Shown one piece after another: positions 1 through 8,441 of a stretch of 64,000 nucleotides of DNA. The number at the start of each line of letters is the position of its first letter. Position 1 is the first letter of the stretch. A program made the position numbers and the translations under genes. This stretch comes from Trinickia violacea. Lineage in GTDB: Bacteria; Pseudomonadota; Gammaproteobacteria; Burkholderiales; Burkholderiaceae. The stretch lies in NCBI RefSeq assembly GCF_005280735.1, contig NZ_CP040078.1, positions 2,418,001-2,482,000 on the forward strand. The letters run 5' to 3'. Under the pieces are notes generated by a model that saw only the letters and a program-made list of their open reading frames with translations, did no database searches and was not told the origin of the DNA.

Positions 1-2
1 CC

Positions 3-839
3 CCCCTGATCCCGTCCCCCGCGCCGAGCGCGGCGAGCCGCACTGTCGGCGACATGCTGCGCGAATGGCGGCAGCGGCGACGCATGAGCCAATTGCTGCT
101 CGCGTCCGAAGCCGAGATTTCGACGCGCCATCTCTCGTTCGTCGAATCGGGCCGGGCGCTGCCGAGCCGCGAGATGGTCATGCACCTTGCCGAGCGGCTC
201 GAGGTACCGCTGCGGGCGCGCAACGCGCTGCTCGTCGCGGCCGGTTACGCGCCGCTCTTTCGCGAACGGCCGCTTTCGGACCCCCAATTGAGCGCCGCGC
301 GGCAAGCGGTCGATCTCGTGCTCAAGGGCCACGAACCGTATCCGGCGCTCGCGATCGACCGCCATTGGACGATGGTCGCCGCCAACCGCGCGATTGCGCC
401 GCTCGTCGCGCGGGCCGATCCCAAGCTGCTGGCCGGGCCGGTCAATGTGCTGCGGCTGTCGCTGCATCCGGACGGGCTCGCGCCGCACATCGTCAACTGG
501 CACGCATGGCGCGAGCATGTGATCGGGCGCGTGCAGCGTCAGGCGGAAACGAGCGGCGACGCGACGCTTGCCGCGCTCGTCGGCGAATTGAGCGCCTACC
601 CTGCGCCGCCGCATGCGCGCAAGCCGGATCCAGCCGGCGCGTTCGAAGCGAATCAGATCGCCGTCCCGTTCCGGCTCGCCACCGACCTCGGCGTGCTGTC
701 GTTCTTCAGCACGACGACCGTGTTCGGCACGCCGGTCGACGTGACGTTGTCCGAACTCGCCATCGAAGCGTTCTTCCCCGCCGACGATGACACCGCGCGG
801 GCACTGCGGGCCTACGCGGAAACCCAGGCCGCCCCCTAG
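3..839 (+). CDS. XRE-family regulator with MmyB-like ligand domain (5' end probably outside window)
   Basis: DNA-binding transcriptional regulator. An N-terminal helix-turn-helix is visible (REWRQRRRMSQ, then ISTRHLSFVESGRALPS), followed by about 170 residues typical of the MmyB-like ligand-binding domain (HWTMVAANRA, then the late motif DLGVLSFFSTTTVFGTPVDV). The first internal ATG is at 54, but the frame stays open to position 3 and the residues before it (RTVGD) match the usual start of the helix-turn-helix region in this family, so the true start is probably upstream of the window. It converges with the siderophore receptor and overlaps its stop by 4 nt. Members often sit beside a divergent oxidoreductase gene, which would lie outside this window. 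The target is unknown. Confidence 0.85.
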   Translation, partial: PLIPSPAPSAASRTVGDMLREWRQRRRMSQLLLASEAEISTRHLSFVESGRALPSREMVMHLAERLEVPLRARNALLVAAGYAPLFRERPLSDPQLSAARQAVDLVLKGHEPYPALAIDRHWTMVAANRAIAPLVARADPKLLAGPVNVLRLSLHPDGLAPHIVNWHAWREHVIGRVQRQAETSGDATLAALVGELSAYPAPPHARKPDPAGAFEANQIAVPFRLATDLGVLSFFSTTTVFGTPVDVTLSELAIEAFFPADDDTARALRAYAETQAAP

Positions 840-2959
840 AAATCGATCTTGGCGTTCAGGCTGAGCGTGCGCGGATCGCCGGGCTTGATGTAGTCGGCGT
901 ACTGGAATTCCCAGTACCGGCGATTGGCCAGGTTATCGATCGCGGCGCGGAGCGTGACGTCGTGGCCGGCGATTGCGGTGCTATACGTGGCCCCGGCGTT
1001 GACGAGCAGAAAGCCGGGCGCAGCCAGGTTGCCCGCTGCACGCACTTGCGTATTCCCCGTGAATTTGGCGTCGACGCCGAGCTTCAAGCCGGGCACGGCC
1101 CGTACCGCGTACTGCGCATACGCGGCGGCCACGTAAGCGGGGGCGCCCGCGACGCGGTTGCCGTCGTAGGACGTGCCCTTCGCGTACCAGGTATCGAGCC
1201 ACATCAGGTTGCCGCCGAGTTCCCACTGCGAGCCGAGGTGCGTGGATGCGCCCAATTCGATCCCTTGATAAATCGACTTGCCGTCTTCGACGTAGACGTT
1301 GTCGCCGTTTGCGTAAGCCGCGCCGCGTTCGATGCGGAACACCGCAGCCGTCGCACTCCAGCGCGCATGCTCGCTCTTCACGCCGATTTCGTATTGCTTG
1401 CTGCGCAGCGGATTCAATTGCTGGCCGTAGTTCGCGTAGCCGACGCCGACTTGCGGGCCTTGCTCGAGGGCTTCGACATAGCTCGCATAGAGCGTCGTCT
1501 GCGGCTCGACTTTGAACATCAGCGCGACGGTCGGCGTGAGCACGGCGTTCTCGTCGTAGGTCGATGCCGTCGATCCGGTCGTCGTGTACGACGTCTGCGA
1601 GTAGTTCGTGTAGCGCAGGCCGCCGAGGATGGACCAGCGCTCGGTGATCTGCATCGTGTCGCTCGCGAACAGCGACTTCTGCGTGATGACGCTGTCGCGA
1701 TAGGTCTGCAAACCGCTCTTGCCGGGATAGCGGTACGGGTTCGGCAGATAGAGATTGCCCGCGCCGAGCGTCGCAGAGTACGGATTCGCGGAGTAATAGT
1801 TCAGCTGCTTTTGCCACGCCGCGCCGAATACGAGTTCGTGCGTGAACGGGCCGGTTTTCAGCTTGCCTTCCAGCATCGCCTGCCACTGGCTGAACTGGTG
1901 GGCCTCGTTGCTGTTCCAGCGCGAGTCGCTGTAGTCGCCCGCGCTGTTCAGCAGATAAAGCGTGCTCTCGTTGCGTTCGCGCGTGACCGTGCTGTAGCTG
2001 TACGACGTCGAGAAACGCCAGTCGGGTGAGATCTGGTATTGCACGCCTGCCGTGTAGAGCTGCAGGTTGGTGTTCAGGAATTGATCCTGGCCGCCGAGGT
2101 TCGACGTGCCGCCGCTAAGGGTCGGCGGCAGGCTCCCGCCGACGTACTGCGCCGTCGAGATCGACGGCGTCAGCCCGGTCACGCGACGCTCCTGGTAGAG
2201 CGCGCCGAAGTTGACCGACAGATCGCGCGTCAAGCGAGCGTCGAGCGCGAGCGAGACGGCATCGCGCCGGAGGTTGCCGTCGTTATAGGTCTGCCCTTCT
2301 TCGTGCGTGGCGTTGATGCGCGCGCCGAACATCTTGTCAGGGCCGAAGCGGCCGCCCAGATCCGCGTGCTCGCTCCAGATGCCGTCGGTCCGGTAGCCGA
2401 CGTCGACGCTGCGCACGGGCGTGTCCGTCGGCTTCTTCGTGACGTAGTTGATCACCCCGCCCGGCGAGCCGAACCCATACATGAATCCCGACAGGCCCTT
2501 GAGCAACTGCACGCTCTCGAGTTGCTCGTAAGGCATCGTGATGCCATAACTGACGAACGGCATGCCGTCGATCTTGAAGCCGTTTTGCCAATCGATTTGC
2601 AACCCTCGGACCGTGAGGTAAGTCGCCCACGCGTTGTACGCGCCGCTGTTGTCCGACACGGAGGCGTCGCCTGCAAACACGTCGCCGAGCTTATAGACCT
2701 GGTGGTCAGCCAGTTGCTCGCTCGTCACGACCGTGGTGGAGAACGGCGTGTCGAGCTGAGAGCGCGAACCGAGCGCGCCGGCCGCGACGCTCGCGTCGAG
2801 ATGCTGAGGCGTGTCGCGCTGCACCGTCACTGTGATCGGCTGCAGCTCTTGGGCGAACCCGGCACGGCTGGCGCAGAGGGTCAGGTAGCCGGCGATCTTC
2901 AAAGAGCGGTTGAGTTGTCGGAGTTTGGGTTGGGCGATGCGCGAAACAGGGTTCTTCAT
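836..2959 (-). CDS. TonB-dependent ferric-siderophore outer-membrane receptor
   Basis: Outer-membrane receptor that imports ferric siderophore using TonB energy. About 707 residues: a signal peptide ending near GFAQ (residue 36), a TonB-box-like segment (QPITVTVQ), a plug domain with TVRGLQID and GSPGGVINYVTKKP, then a beta-barrel ending in the aromatic residue Phe (LNAKIDF). I chose the ATG at 2959 because a longer reading frame starting at 3013 would translate through the Fur box. It is convergent with the XRE gene and divergent from the siderophore biosynthesis genes, so the natural ligand is inferred to be the hydroxamate made by that locus. The FauA/FoxA-like assignment is by family resemblance only. 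Confidence 0.9.
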   Translation of the reverse strand: MKNPVSRIAQPKLRQLNRSLKIAGYLTLCASRAGFAQELQPITVTVQRDTPQHLDASVAAGALGSRSQLDTPFSTTVVTSEQLADHQVYKLGDVFAGDASVSDNSGAYNAWATYLTVRGLQIDWQNGFKIDGMPFVSYGITMPYEQLESVQLLKGLSGFMYGFGSPGGVINYVTKKPTDTPVRSVDVGYRTDGIWSEHADLGGRFGPDKMFGARINATHEEGQTYNDGNLRRDAVSLALDARLTRDLSVNFGALYQERRVTGLTPSISTAQYVGGSLPPTLSGGTSNLGGQDQFLNTNLQLYTAGVQYQISPDWRFSTSYSYSTVTRERNESTLYLLNSAGDYSDSRWNSNEAHQFSQWQAMLEGKLKTGPFTHELVFGAAWQKQLNYYSANPYSATLGAGNLYLPNPYRYPGKSGLQTYRDSVITQKSLFASDTMQITERWSILGGLRYTNYSQTSYTTTGSTASTYDENAVLTPTVALMFKVEPQTTLYASYVEALEQGPQVGVGYANYGQQLNPLRSKQYEIGVKSEHARWSATAAVFRIERGAAYANGDNVYVEDGKSIYQGIELGASTHLGSQWELGGNLMWLDTWYAKGTSYDGNRVAGAPAYVAAAYAQYAVRAVPGLKLGVDAKFTGNTQVRAAGNLAAPGFLLVNAGATYSTAIAGHDVTLRAAIDNLANRRYWEFQYADYIKPGDPRTLSLNAKIDF

Positions 2960-2995
2960 TTTTTCGGTCGGAATTTGCGCGTGGTCTAATCTTGT

Positions 2996-3014
2996 AACGA
3001 GAATCATTCTCATT
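2996..3014 (-). promoter_or_regulatory. Fur box upstream of siderophore receptor
   Basis: Read on the minus strand this is AATGAGAATGATTCTCGTT, an almost perfect 19-bp Fur operator (arms GAGAAT and ATTCTC). It lies about 37 nt upstream of the receptor start. Iron-dependent repression is inferred. Confidence 0.85.
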
Positions 3015-3240
3015 ACGAGGTTGCGATCCTAGCAAAGAGCCTTCCGCTTTGAAAGCCAATTTGAATAACTCGATTTCCGCTACGGACAGCGAAATGCGGC
3101 GTCCGCCCCGCCTGAGGCCGCTGTGACGCGGGTTGCGAGTCGCGCCGCTTAATGGGCGAAGCGCTGGAGCACCCTACAAGTCAGTAAGGTTATTTCCGGC
3201 TAGCTTGCCTTCCCCCACCTATCTTCATATTATTCGCAAA

Positions 3241-3259
3241 CGCGAACCATTCTCATTCA
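3241..3259 (+). promoter_or_regulatory. Second Fur-like box, before siderophore biosynthesis genes
   Basis: On the minus strand this reads TGAATGAGAATGGTTCGCG; one arm (AATGAGAAT) is intact and the other is degenerate. It lies about 95 nt upstream of the hydroxylase gene, so the divergent biosynthesis operon probably has its own Fur control. The 395-nt gap between the two divergent genes otherwise holds no credible gene. Confidence 0.6.
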
Positions 3260-3316
3260 CGATCTTAGCGATACGGCTGGACATCGCCGGCCAACGAAAC
3301 CAAAGGAAGCTTAATC

Positions 3317-3349
3317 ATGAGTAGTTCTAATCACGTATGCGAGGACTGA
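3317..3349 (+). CDS. Ten-codon mini-ORF, possible leader of the siderophore operon
   Basis: ATG followed by nine codons and TGA (peptide MSSSNHVCED). A good Shine-Dalgarno (AAGGAAG) lies about 8 nt upstream and the stop is 5 nt before the hydroxylase ATG. Translation of this leader could load ribosomes onto the next gene. It could equally be a decayed gene start or chance; no peptide function is claimed. Confidence 0.3.
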   Translation: MSSSNHVCED

Positions 3350-3354
3350 ACGCC

Positions 3355-4683
3355 ATGCACAGCGACGAGCACGACTTCATCGCGATCGGCCTAGGCCCGT
3401 TCAACCTGAGCCTCGCCTGCCTCGCCGAGCCGATTCGCGGCTTGCGCGGCATCTTCCTCGAACGCAACGACGACTTCGACTGGCACCCCGGCATGCTGAT
3501 CGACGACACGACGCTGCAGAACCCTTTTCTGGCCGATCTTGTGAGCCTCGCAGACCCGAAAAGCCAGTTCAGCTTCCTCAACTACTGCAAGCAGGAAGGC
3601 AAGCTCTACGCGTACTACATCCGCGAGCGCTTCTATCTGAGCCGCGCCGAATACAACCGCTATTGCAAGTGGGCGATCCGGCAGCTTTCGAGCATTGCGT
3701 TCGGCTCGAACGTCGAGCGCATCGACTATGACGACGTGCGCAAGCAGTACGTCGTGAGCGGCCGGCACTCGCGCACGCAGCAGCCGTTCACGCATCGCGC
3801 GCCGAAGCTCGTGATCGGTGTCGGGTCGGTGCCGCACTTGCCCGCCTGTTGCGCCGGCGTGGCGGAGCACTGCCTCCATAGCGCCCAATACGTCGAGCGC
3901 AAGACCGAGTTGCAGAAGAAGCGCTCGATCGCCGTGATCGGCAGTGGCCAAAGCGCCGCCGAAATCTTCCACGACTTGCTCAAAGACAGCGACAGCTTTG
4001 ACTACTCGCTGACCTGGATCACGCGCTCATCGCGCTTCTTCCAAATGGAGACCACGAAGCTCACGCTGGAAATGAGCTCGCCGGACTACGTCGACTACTT
4101 CTACAACCTGCCCGACGAGGTCAAGGAACGCATCATCGAGAAACAGGACAACCTCTACAAAGGCGTGAACGCGACACTGATCAATCAGATCTACGACTTG
4201 CTCGACGACCGCCGCAGCCGCGGCCACGCGAACGCGAGGCTCATCACCAACTCCGAGCTCACAGGCTGCCGTTACGACCCGGCCGGCGACCGCTTCCATC
4301 TGCGCTTCATCCAGCGCGACGAACGCCAGCCGTACACGCATGTCACCGACGGCGCCGTCTTCGCCACGGGCTACGGACAAAACGTGCCGCGCTTCATCGA
4401 CGGCATCCGCGAGCGCATCCGGTGGGACGCGAAGGGACGCTACCGGATGTCGCGCAACTACGCGATCGACCTCGTCGAATCGGACATCTTCGCGCAGAAC
4501 GCGGGCCTCTACAGCCACGGCCTCACGAATCTCGACCTCGGCATGAGCTGCTACCGCAACTCGTGCATCCTGCGCGAGCTGACCGGCGTCGAGCATTACC
4601 CGATCGAGCGCCGCATCGCCTTGCAAGACTTCTCGGTGCCCGCGAGCGATGCGTTCAGCAAGGTGCCGCTGGAGGCCGAATGA
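3355..4683 (+). CDS. FAD/NADPH-dependent diamine (lysine/ornithine-type) N-hydroxylase for siderophore synthesis
   Basis: Flavoprotein monooxygenase that N-hydroxylates a primary amine, the first committed step of hydroxamate siderophores (AlcA, RhbE, IucD family). About 442 residues. The FAD-binding motif GLGPFNLSL sits at residues 12-20, an NADPH-binding GSGQSAAE near 197-204, and the family's late ATGYG motif (AVFATGYGQN) is present. I chose the ATG at 3355, with GAGG 10 nt upstream, over an ATG at 3337 that has no Shine-Dalgarno. It is first in a four-gene operon with a GNAT acyltransferase and an NIS synthetase, the alcaligin-type order. The substrate is inferred as putrescine or cadaverine; no decarboxylase is in the window. 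Confidence 0.9.
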   Translation: MHSDEHDFIAIGLGPFNLSLACLAEPIRGLRGIFLERNDDFDWHPGMLIDDTTLQNPFLADLVSLADPKSQFSFLNYCKQEGKLYAYYIRERFYLSRAEYNRYCKWAIRQLSSIAFGSNVERIDYDDVRKQYVVSGRHSRTQQPFTHRAPKLVIGVGSVPHLPACCAGVAEHCLHSAQYVERKTELQKKRSIAVIGSGQSAAEIFHDLLKDSDSFDYSLTWITRSSRFFQMETTKLTLEMSSPDYVDYFYNLPDEVKERIIEKQDNLYKGVNATLINQIYDLLDDRRSRGHANARLITNSELTGCRYDPAGDRFHLRFIQRDERQPYTHVTDGAVFATGYGQNVPRFIDGIRERIRWDAKGRYRMSRNYAIDLVESDIFAQNAGLYSHGLTNLDLGMSCYRNSCILRELTGVEHYPIERRIALQDFSVPASDAFSKVPLEAE

Positions 4684-5912
4684 TGCGGGGCGCCATCATC
4701 CTCATGACAGCGTTCGCGGTGATCAGCGATGCCGTTCTGATTCCGTTCTATCCACAGTTCTTCGCATCGCGCTATCAGTTGACGAGCCCGGTGCACGCGG
4801 GCGCGTATGTGGCCGCGATCTCGATCGCCGTGATGCTCACGCTCCCGCTATGGGCACGCATCGCGAAGCGGCTCGATGCCATGCATTTGCTCGTCTATAC
4901 GCAATGCGCGGCCGGCGTGTTTTCCGTGTTGAGCTACTGGGCCCCGACCGTGCCGGCGTTCTGGCTGCTGTCGCTCGCGATGTTCATGTGCAAGAGCAGC
5001 TATCTGCTGATGTACCCGTACCTGATGCGGCTCGAAGAGAAAGCGGCGCACGCGAACACCATCGGCCTGCTGTCGGTCGTCGTGCATTTCGGCGCGATCC
5101 TGGGGGCGGTCGTGGGCGGCTTCGTCATGCAGACCTGGGGCGCGGACAAGTGCATCTTCGCCATGGCCGCGGGCGATTTCGTGCAGATGTTCGTCTGCCT
5201 GCATCTGATCCGCTCGCACGGCATCGCGCGCCGTTGCCGCTTCGCACCTGCCGAGCGCGTTCGCTTGGGCTTCGCCCATCGCCTGCCGATCCTGCGGCTC
5301 GCGCTCCTGATGCTCGTCTTCGATTTCAGCGTCTATCTGATCCGGCCGTTCATGTCGTCGTATTGGCAGGCCATCAGCGGATCGTCGAGCGAATTGCTGT
5401 CGGGGCTCGTGTTCGCGATTCCGGGCATGGTGGCCATCGTCGCGTTGCGCATCAACCGCCACGGCGCGCGCACGGGCGGCCAACCCAAACGCAAGCTCGA
5501 CCACACGCTCGGCAATCTGCTGCTCGGCGCCGCCGGACTCCTCCTGCAAGGCTCGGGCGACCCGCTCTGGACGGTGATCGGGCGATGCCTGTTCGGCTGG
5601 GCGCTGTTCCAGATCGTCGTGAAGCTCGACGTCACGATGTTTCGTCTCAGCACGCCGGCCTCGTATGCCGCGGACTACAGCGTCATCAACTTCTTTCAGA
5701 ACCTCGGTGTGTTGCTTGCGTCGTTCGCGGCCGGGGCCGTGGTCGAAAGCTACGGATTGCGCACGCCGTTCTTTATCGCCGCCGCGGGGCTGTTGCTGAC
5801 CGTCTTGCTCAACACGCTGCTGCTCGACGTCGACAGAGCCGACGCCACGCAATCTCATGATGAACTTGCCGACGCTTTGCCTGAGACCGGAGTCACCGCC
5901 CGTGCGAACTGA
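4683..5912 (+). CDS. MFS transporter, probable siderophore exporter
   Basis: Inner-membrane major facilitator protein of about 409 residues with roughly 12 hydrophobic segments (for example ILMTAFAVISDAVLIPF and LGAVVGGFVM). Its start overlaps the hydroxylase stop. Of two tandem ATGs, the second (4683) has the better spacing, 7 nt from GGAGG. Its place inside the biosynthesis operon suggests export of the finished siderophore, as AlcS does in Bordetella, but import of the ferric form cannot be excluded from sequence. Confidence 0.85.
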   Translation: MRGAIILMTAFAVISDAVLIPFYPQFFASRYQLTSPVHAGAYVAAISIAVMLTLPLWARIAKRLDAMHLLVYTQCAAGVFSVLSYWAPTVPAFWLLSLAMFMCKSSYLLMYPYLMRLEEKAAHANTIGLLSVVVHFGAILGAVVGGFVMQTWGADKCIFAMAAGDFVQMFVCLHLIRSHGIARRCRFAPAERVRLGFAHRLPILRLALLMLVFDFSVYLIRPFMSSYWQAISGSSSELLSGLVFAIPGMVAIVALRINRHGARTGGQPKRKLDHTLGNLLLGAAGLLLQGSGDPLWTVIGRCLFGWALFQIVVKLDVTMFRLSTPASYAADYSVINFFQNLGVLLASFAAGAVVESYGLRTPFFIAAAGLLLTVLLNTLLLDVDRADATQSHDELADALPETGVTARAN

Positions 5913-6510
5913 CATCGCCACTGCCGAGATCGCGCTGCGACCCGCGCCGCCCGAGCGTTCGCCCGGCACTTACCATGGCTTCGCTTTTCGTCCTCTCGAT
6001 CCCGCTCGCGACGCGCCGATGCTGCACAGTTGGTTCGTCGAAGAACGCGCGTCGTTCTGGAACATGCGGGACAAGCGCGTCGAAGAAGTCGAGGCCGTCT
6101 ATCAAGCGCTCGCTGATTCCGGCCATGCCACGGCATGGCTCGGCATCGAACGGGGCACGCCGGCCTTCCTGATCGAGTGCTACGACCCCGCGCACGATCA
6201 GGTCGGCGAACACTACGACGTGCTGCCCGGCGACTTGGGCATGCACGTGTTCGTCGCCCCCGCGCCTCGGCGCATGCACGGCTACACGCGGCGCGTGTTC
6301 GCCGCGCTGATGACGTTCATGTTCGCGCGGCTCAACGCGCGCCGCATCGTCGTCGAGCCCGACGCGCGCAACACGCGCATTCACGCGCTCAACCGCGCAA
6401 TGGGCTTCGTCTATTGGAAAGACGTCGCCTTCCGCGAAAAAACCGCCTCCATCGCGTTTTGCACACGCGAGGATTTTCACGCCGCCATCCAGAAGGAACC
6501 TCAGCCATGA
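5902..6510 (+). CDS. GNAT N-acyltransferase of siderophore synthesis (AlcB/RhbD/IucB-like)
   Basis: Transfers an acyl group (acetyl or succinyl from CoA) to the N-hydroxylated diamine to give the hydroxamate. About 202 residues of the siderophore-acyltransferase GNAT type: an early HSWFVEERASFWNM motif, then the CoA-site region RRMHGYTRRVFAALM and the closing ARNTRIHALNRAMGFVYW. I prefer the GTG at 5902, which has GGAG 9 nt upstream and overlaps the MFS stop by 11 nt; an ATG at 5857 is possible but has no Shine-Dalgarno. It ends in an ATGA overlap with the synthetase gene, a sign of translational coupling. Confidence 0.85.
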   Translation: MRTDIATAEIALRPAPPERSPGTYHGFAFRPLDPARDAPMLHSWFVEERASFWNMRDKRVEEVEAVYQALADSGHATAWLGIERGTPAFLIECYDPAHDQVGEHYDVLPGDLGMHVFVAPAPRRMHGYTRRVFAALMTFMFARLNARRIVVEPDARNTRIHALNRAMGFVYWKDVAFREKTASIAFCTREDFHAAIQKEPQP

Positions 6511-8381
6511 CCCGCCTGCCTATCGACCACCCGTCCGACCACCCGTCCCGCGCCACGCTCCATCTGACGCCTGACATCTGGCATCGCGCGAACCGCCTGC
6601 TCGTCAAGAAGGCGATCGCCGAGTACGCGCACGAACTCATCGTCGAACCCAAGTGGATCGGCGAAGCCGCGGGCGCGGGCTTCGCGCGCTACGCGCTCGC
6701 GTCCGACGACGGCACGCGCGTCTACACATTCGAAGCGCGCCTGCTCGCGCTGCGGCATTGGAGCATCCGGCACGAATCGATCACGTGCGTCAGCGATGGC
6801 GGCGTGCAGCCGCTCGACGCGCTCGCGTTCATCCTCGACGTCAAGGGGCGGCTCGGCATCAAGGAGGACATGCTGCCGATCTATCTCGACGAAATCAGCA
6901 GCACGCTCTACGGCAGCGCCTACAAGCTGACGAAGGACGGCCCCGACACCGGCGCGCTCGTCGACGCCGACTTCCAGACCTTCGAAACCGCGATGATGGA
7001 AGGCCACCCAGGCTTCGTCGCCAACAATGGACGCCTCGGCTTCGACGCCATCGACTATCGCGCCTACGCACCCGAAGCCGGCGCCGAGATCGCCGTCGTG
7101 TGGCTCGCGGTGCACAAGGACAACGCGACGTTCCACTGCTCGCAAGACCTCGACTACGAGCGGCTGATGATAGAAGAACTCGGCGAGGAGACCATCGAGC
7201 GTTTCCATGCCCTCATCGCCGAGCGCGGCTGCAACAGCGCCGACTATCACCTGATGCCCGCGCACCCGTGGCAGTGGTTCAACAAGCTATCGATCTGCTT
7301 TGCGTCCTACGTCGCGAGCAACCGCATCATCTGCCTCGGCTACGGCGACGACCGTTATCTCGCGCAGCAATCCATCCGCACGTTCTTCAACATCACGCAT
7401 CCGGCGAAGCGCTACGTGAAGACGTCGCTATCGATTCTGAACATGGGGTTCATGCGCGGCTTGTCGCCGTATTACATGTTGGGCACGCCGGCGATCAACG
7501 ATTTCATCAAGAGCCTCATCGAAAGCGACGCCTATCTGCAAAGCAAAGGCTTCACGATCCTGCGCGAAGTCGCTTCGCTCGGCTTTCGCAACGGCTACTA
7601 CGAGGCTGCGATTCAAGCCGACAGCCCGTACAAGAAGATGTTTTCGGCGCTGTGGCGCGAGAATCCGCTCGCGCTTGCGGGCCCGGGCCAGCGCTTGATG
7701 ACGATGGCCGCCCTCTTGCACACGGACCGGCACGGCCGCGCACTGCTGCCCGCGCTGATCGCCGCATCGGGCTTGAGCACGCGCGCATGGCTCGAACGCT
7801 ACATGGAGGCATATCTCGCGCCGCTCGTGCACGGCTTCTACCGGTATGACCTCGTATTCATGCCGCACGGCGAGAACCTGATCCTCGTGATGGAAAACCA
7901 CGTGCCGGTGCGCGCGATCATGAAGGACATCGCCGAGGAAGCGGTGATTCTAGACAAGGACGCGAAGCTGCCCGACAACGTGAAGCGCCTCGCCGTCGAC
8001 GTGCCCGATCGCCTCAAGCTGCTCGCGATTTTCATCGACGTGTTCGACGGCTTCTTCCGCTACGTGAACCAGATCCTCGTCGAGCACGAATGCTGCACGG
8101 AAGACGTGTTCTGGGACGTCGTGGCCCGTTGCGTCTCGGCGTATCAGGATGCGCATCCGGAGTTCGCCGCGAAGTACGAGAAGTACGATCTGTTCGCGCC
8201 GGAGTTCCTGCATTCGTGCCTGAACCGTCTGCAACTCGGCAACAACCAGCAGATGGTCAACCTCGCCGACCCGGCTGCGAACCTCAAGCTCGCGGGCAAT
8301 TTGCAGAATCCGCTCGCGGGACGGCGCGATGCATTGCGCGAATGCATCCTTCCGCTCCATGCCGAAGCGGACGCAGCGTAG
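6507..8381 (+). CDS. NIS siderophore synthetase, IucA/IucC family (AlcC/DesD-like)
   Basis: ATP-dependent synthetase that joins hydroxamate units independently of an NRPS. About 624 residues, close to AlcC. Family motifs are present: HPWQW, QQSIRTFFN (the S-x-R-T nucleotide motif), KTSLSILNMGFMRGLSP, GTPAIND and HGENLILV, followed by a FhuF-like C-terminal region. The start ATG overlaps the acyltransferase stop (ATGA), with AAGGA upstream. With the N-hydroxylase and acyltransferase it should make a macrocyclic or linear bis- or tris-hydroxamate such as the alcaligin, putrebactin, bisucaberin or desferrioxamine class. The exact product cannot be read from sequence. Confidence 0.92.
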   Translation: MTRLPIDHPSDHPSRATLHLTPDIWHRANRLLVKKAIAEYAHELIVEPKWIGEAAGAGFARYALASDDGTRVYTFEARLLALRHWSIRHESITCVSDGGVQPLDALAFILDVKGRLGIKEDMLPIYLDEISSTLYGSAYKLTKDGPDTGALVDADFQTFETAMMEGHPGFVANNGRLGFDAIDYRAYAPEAGAEIAVVWLAVHKDNATFHCSQDLDYERLMIEELGEETIERFHALIAERGCNSADYHLMPAHPWQWFNKLSICFASYVASNRIICLGYGDDRYLAQQSIRTFFNITHPAKRYVKTSLSILNMGFMRGLSPYYMLGTPAINDFIKSLIESDAYLQSKGFTILREVASLGFRNGYYEAAIQADSPYKKMFSALWRENPLALAGPGQRLMTMAALLHTDRHGRALLPALIAASGLSTRAWLERYMEAYLAPLVHGFYRYDLVFMPHGENLILVMENHVPVRAIMKDIAEEAVILDKDAKLPDNVKRLAVDVPDRLKLLAIFIDVFDGFFRYVNQILVEHECCTEDVFWDVVARCVSAYQDAHPEFAAKYEKYDLFAPEFLHSCLNRLQLGNNQQMVNLADPAANLKLAGNLQNPLAGRRDALRECILPLHAEADAA

Positions 8382-8441
8382 CCACGCTGGATCGCGCGGC
8401 CTGCCGCACGTGGGCGGCTGGCGCCGCCTCAGCGGCTCCTC

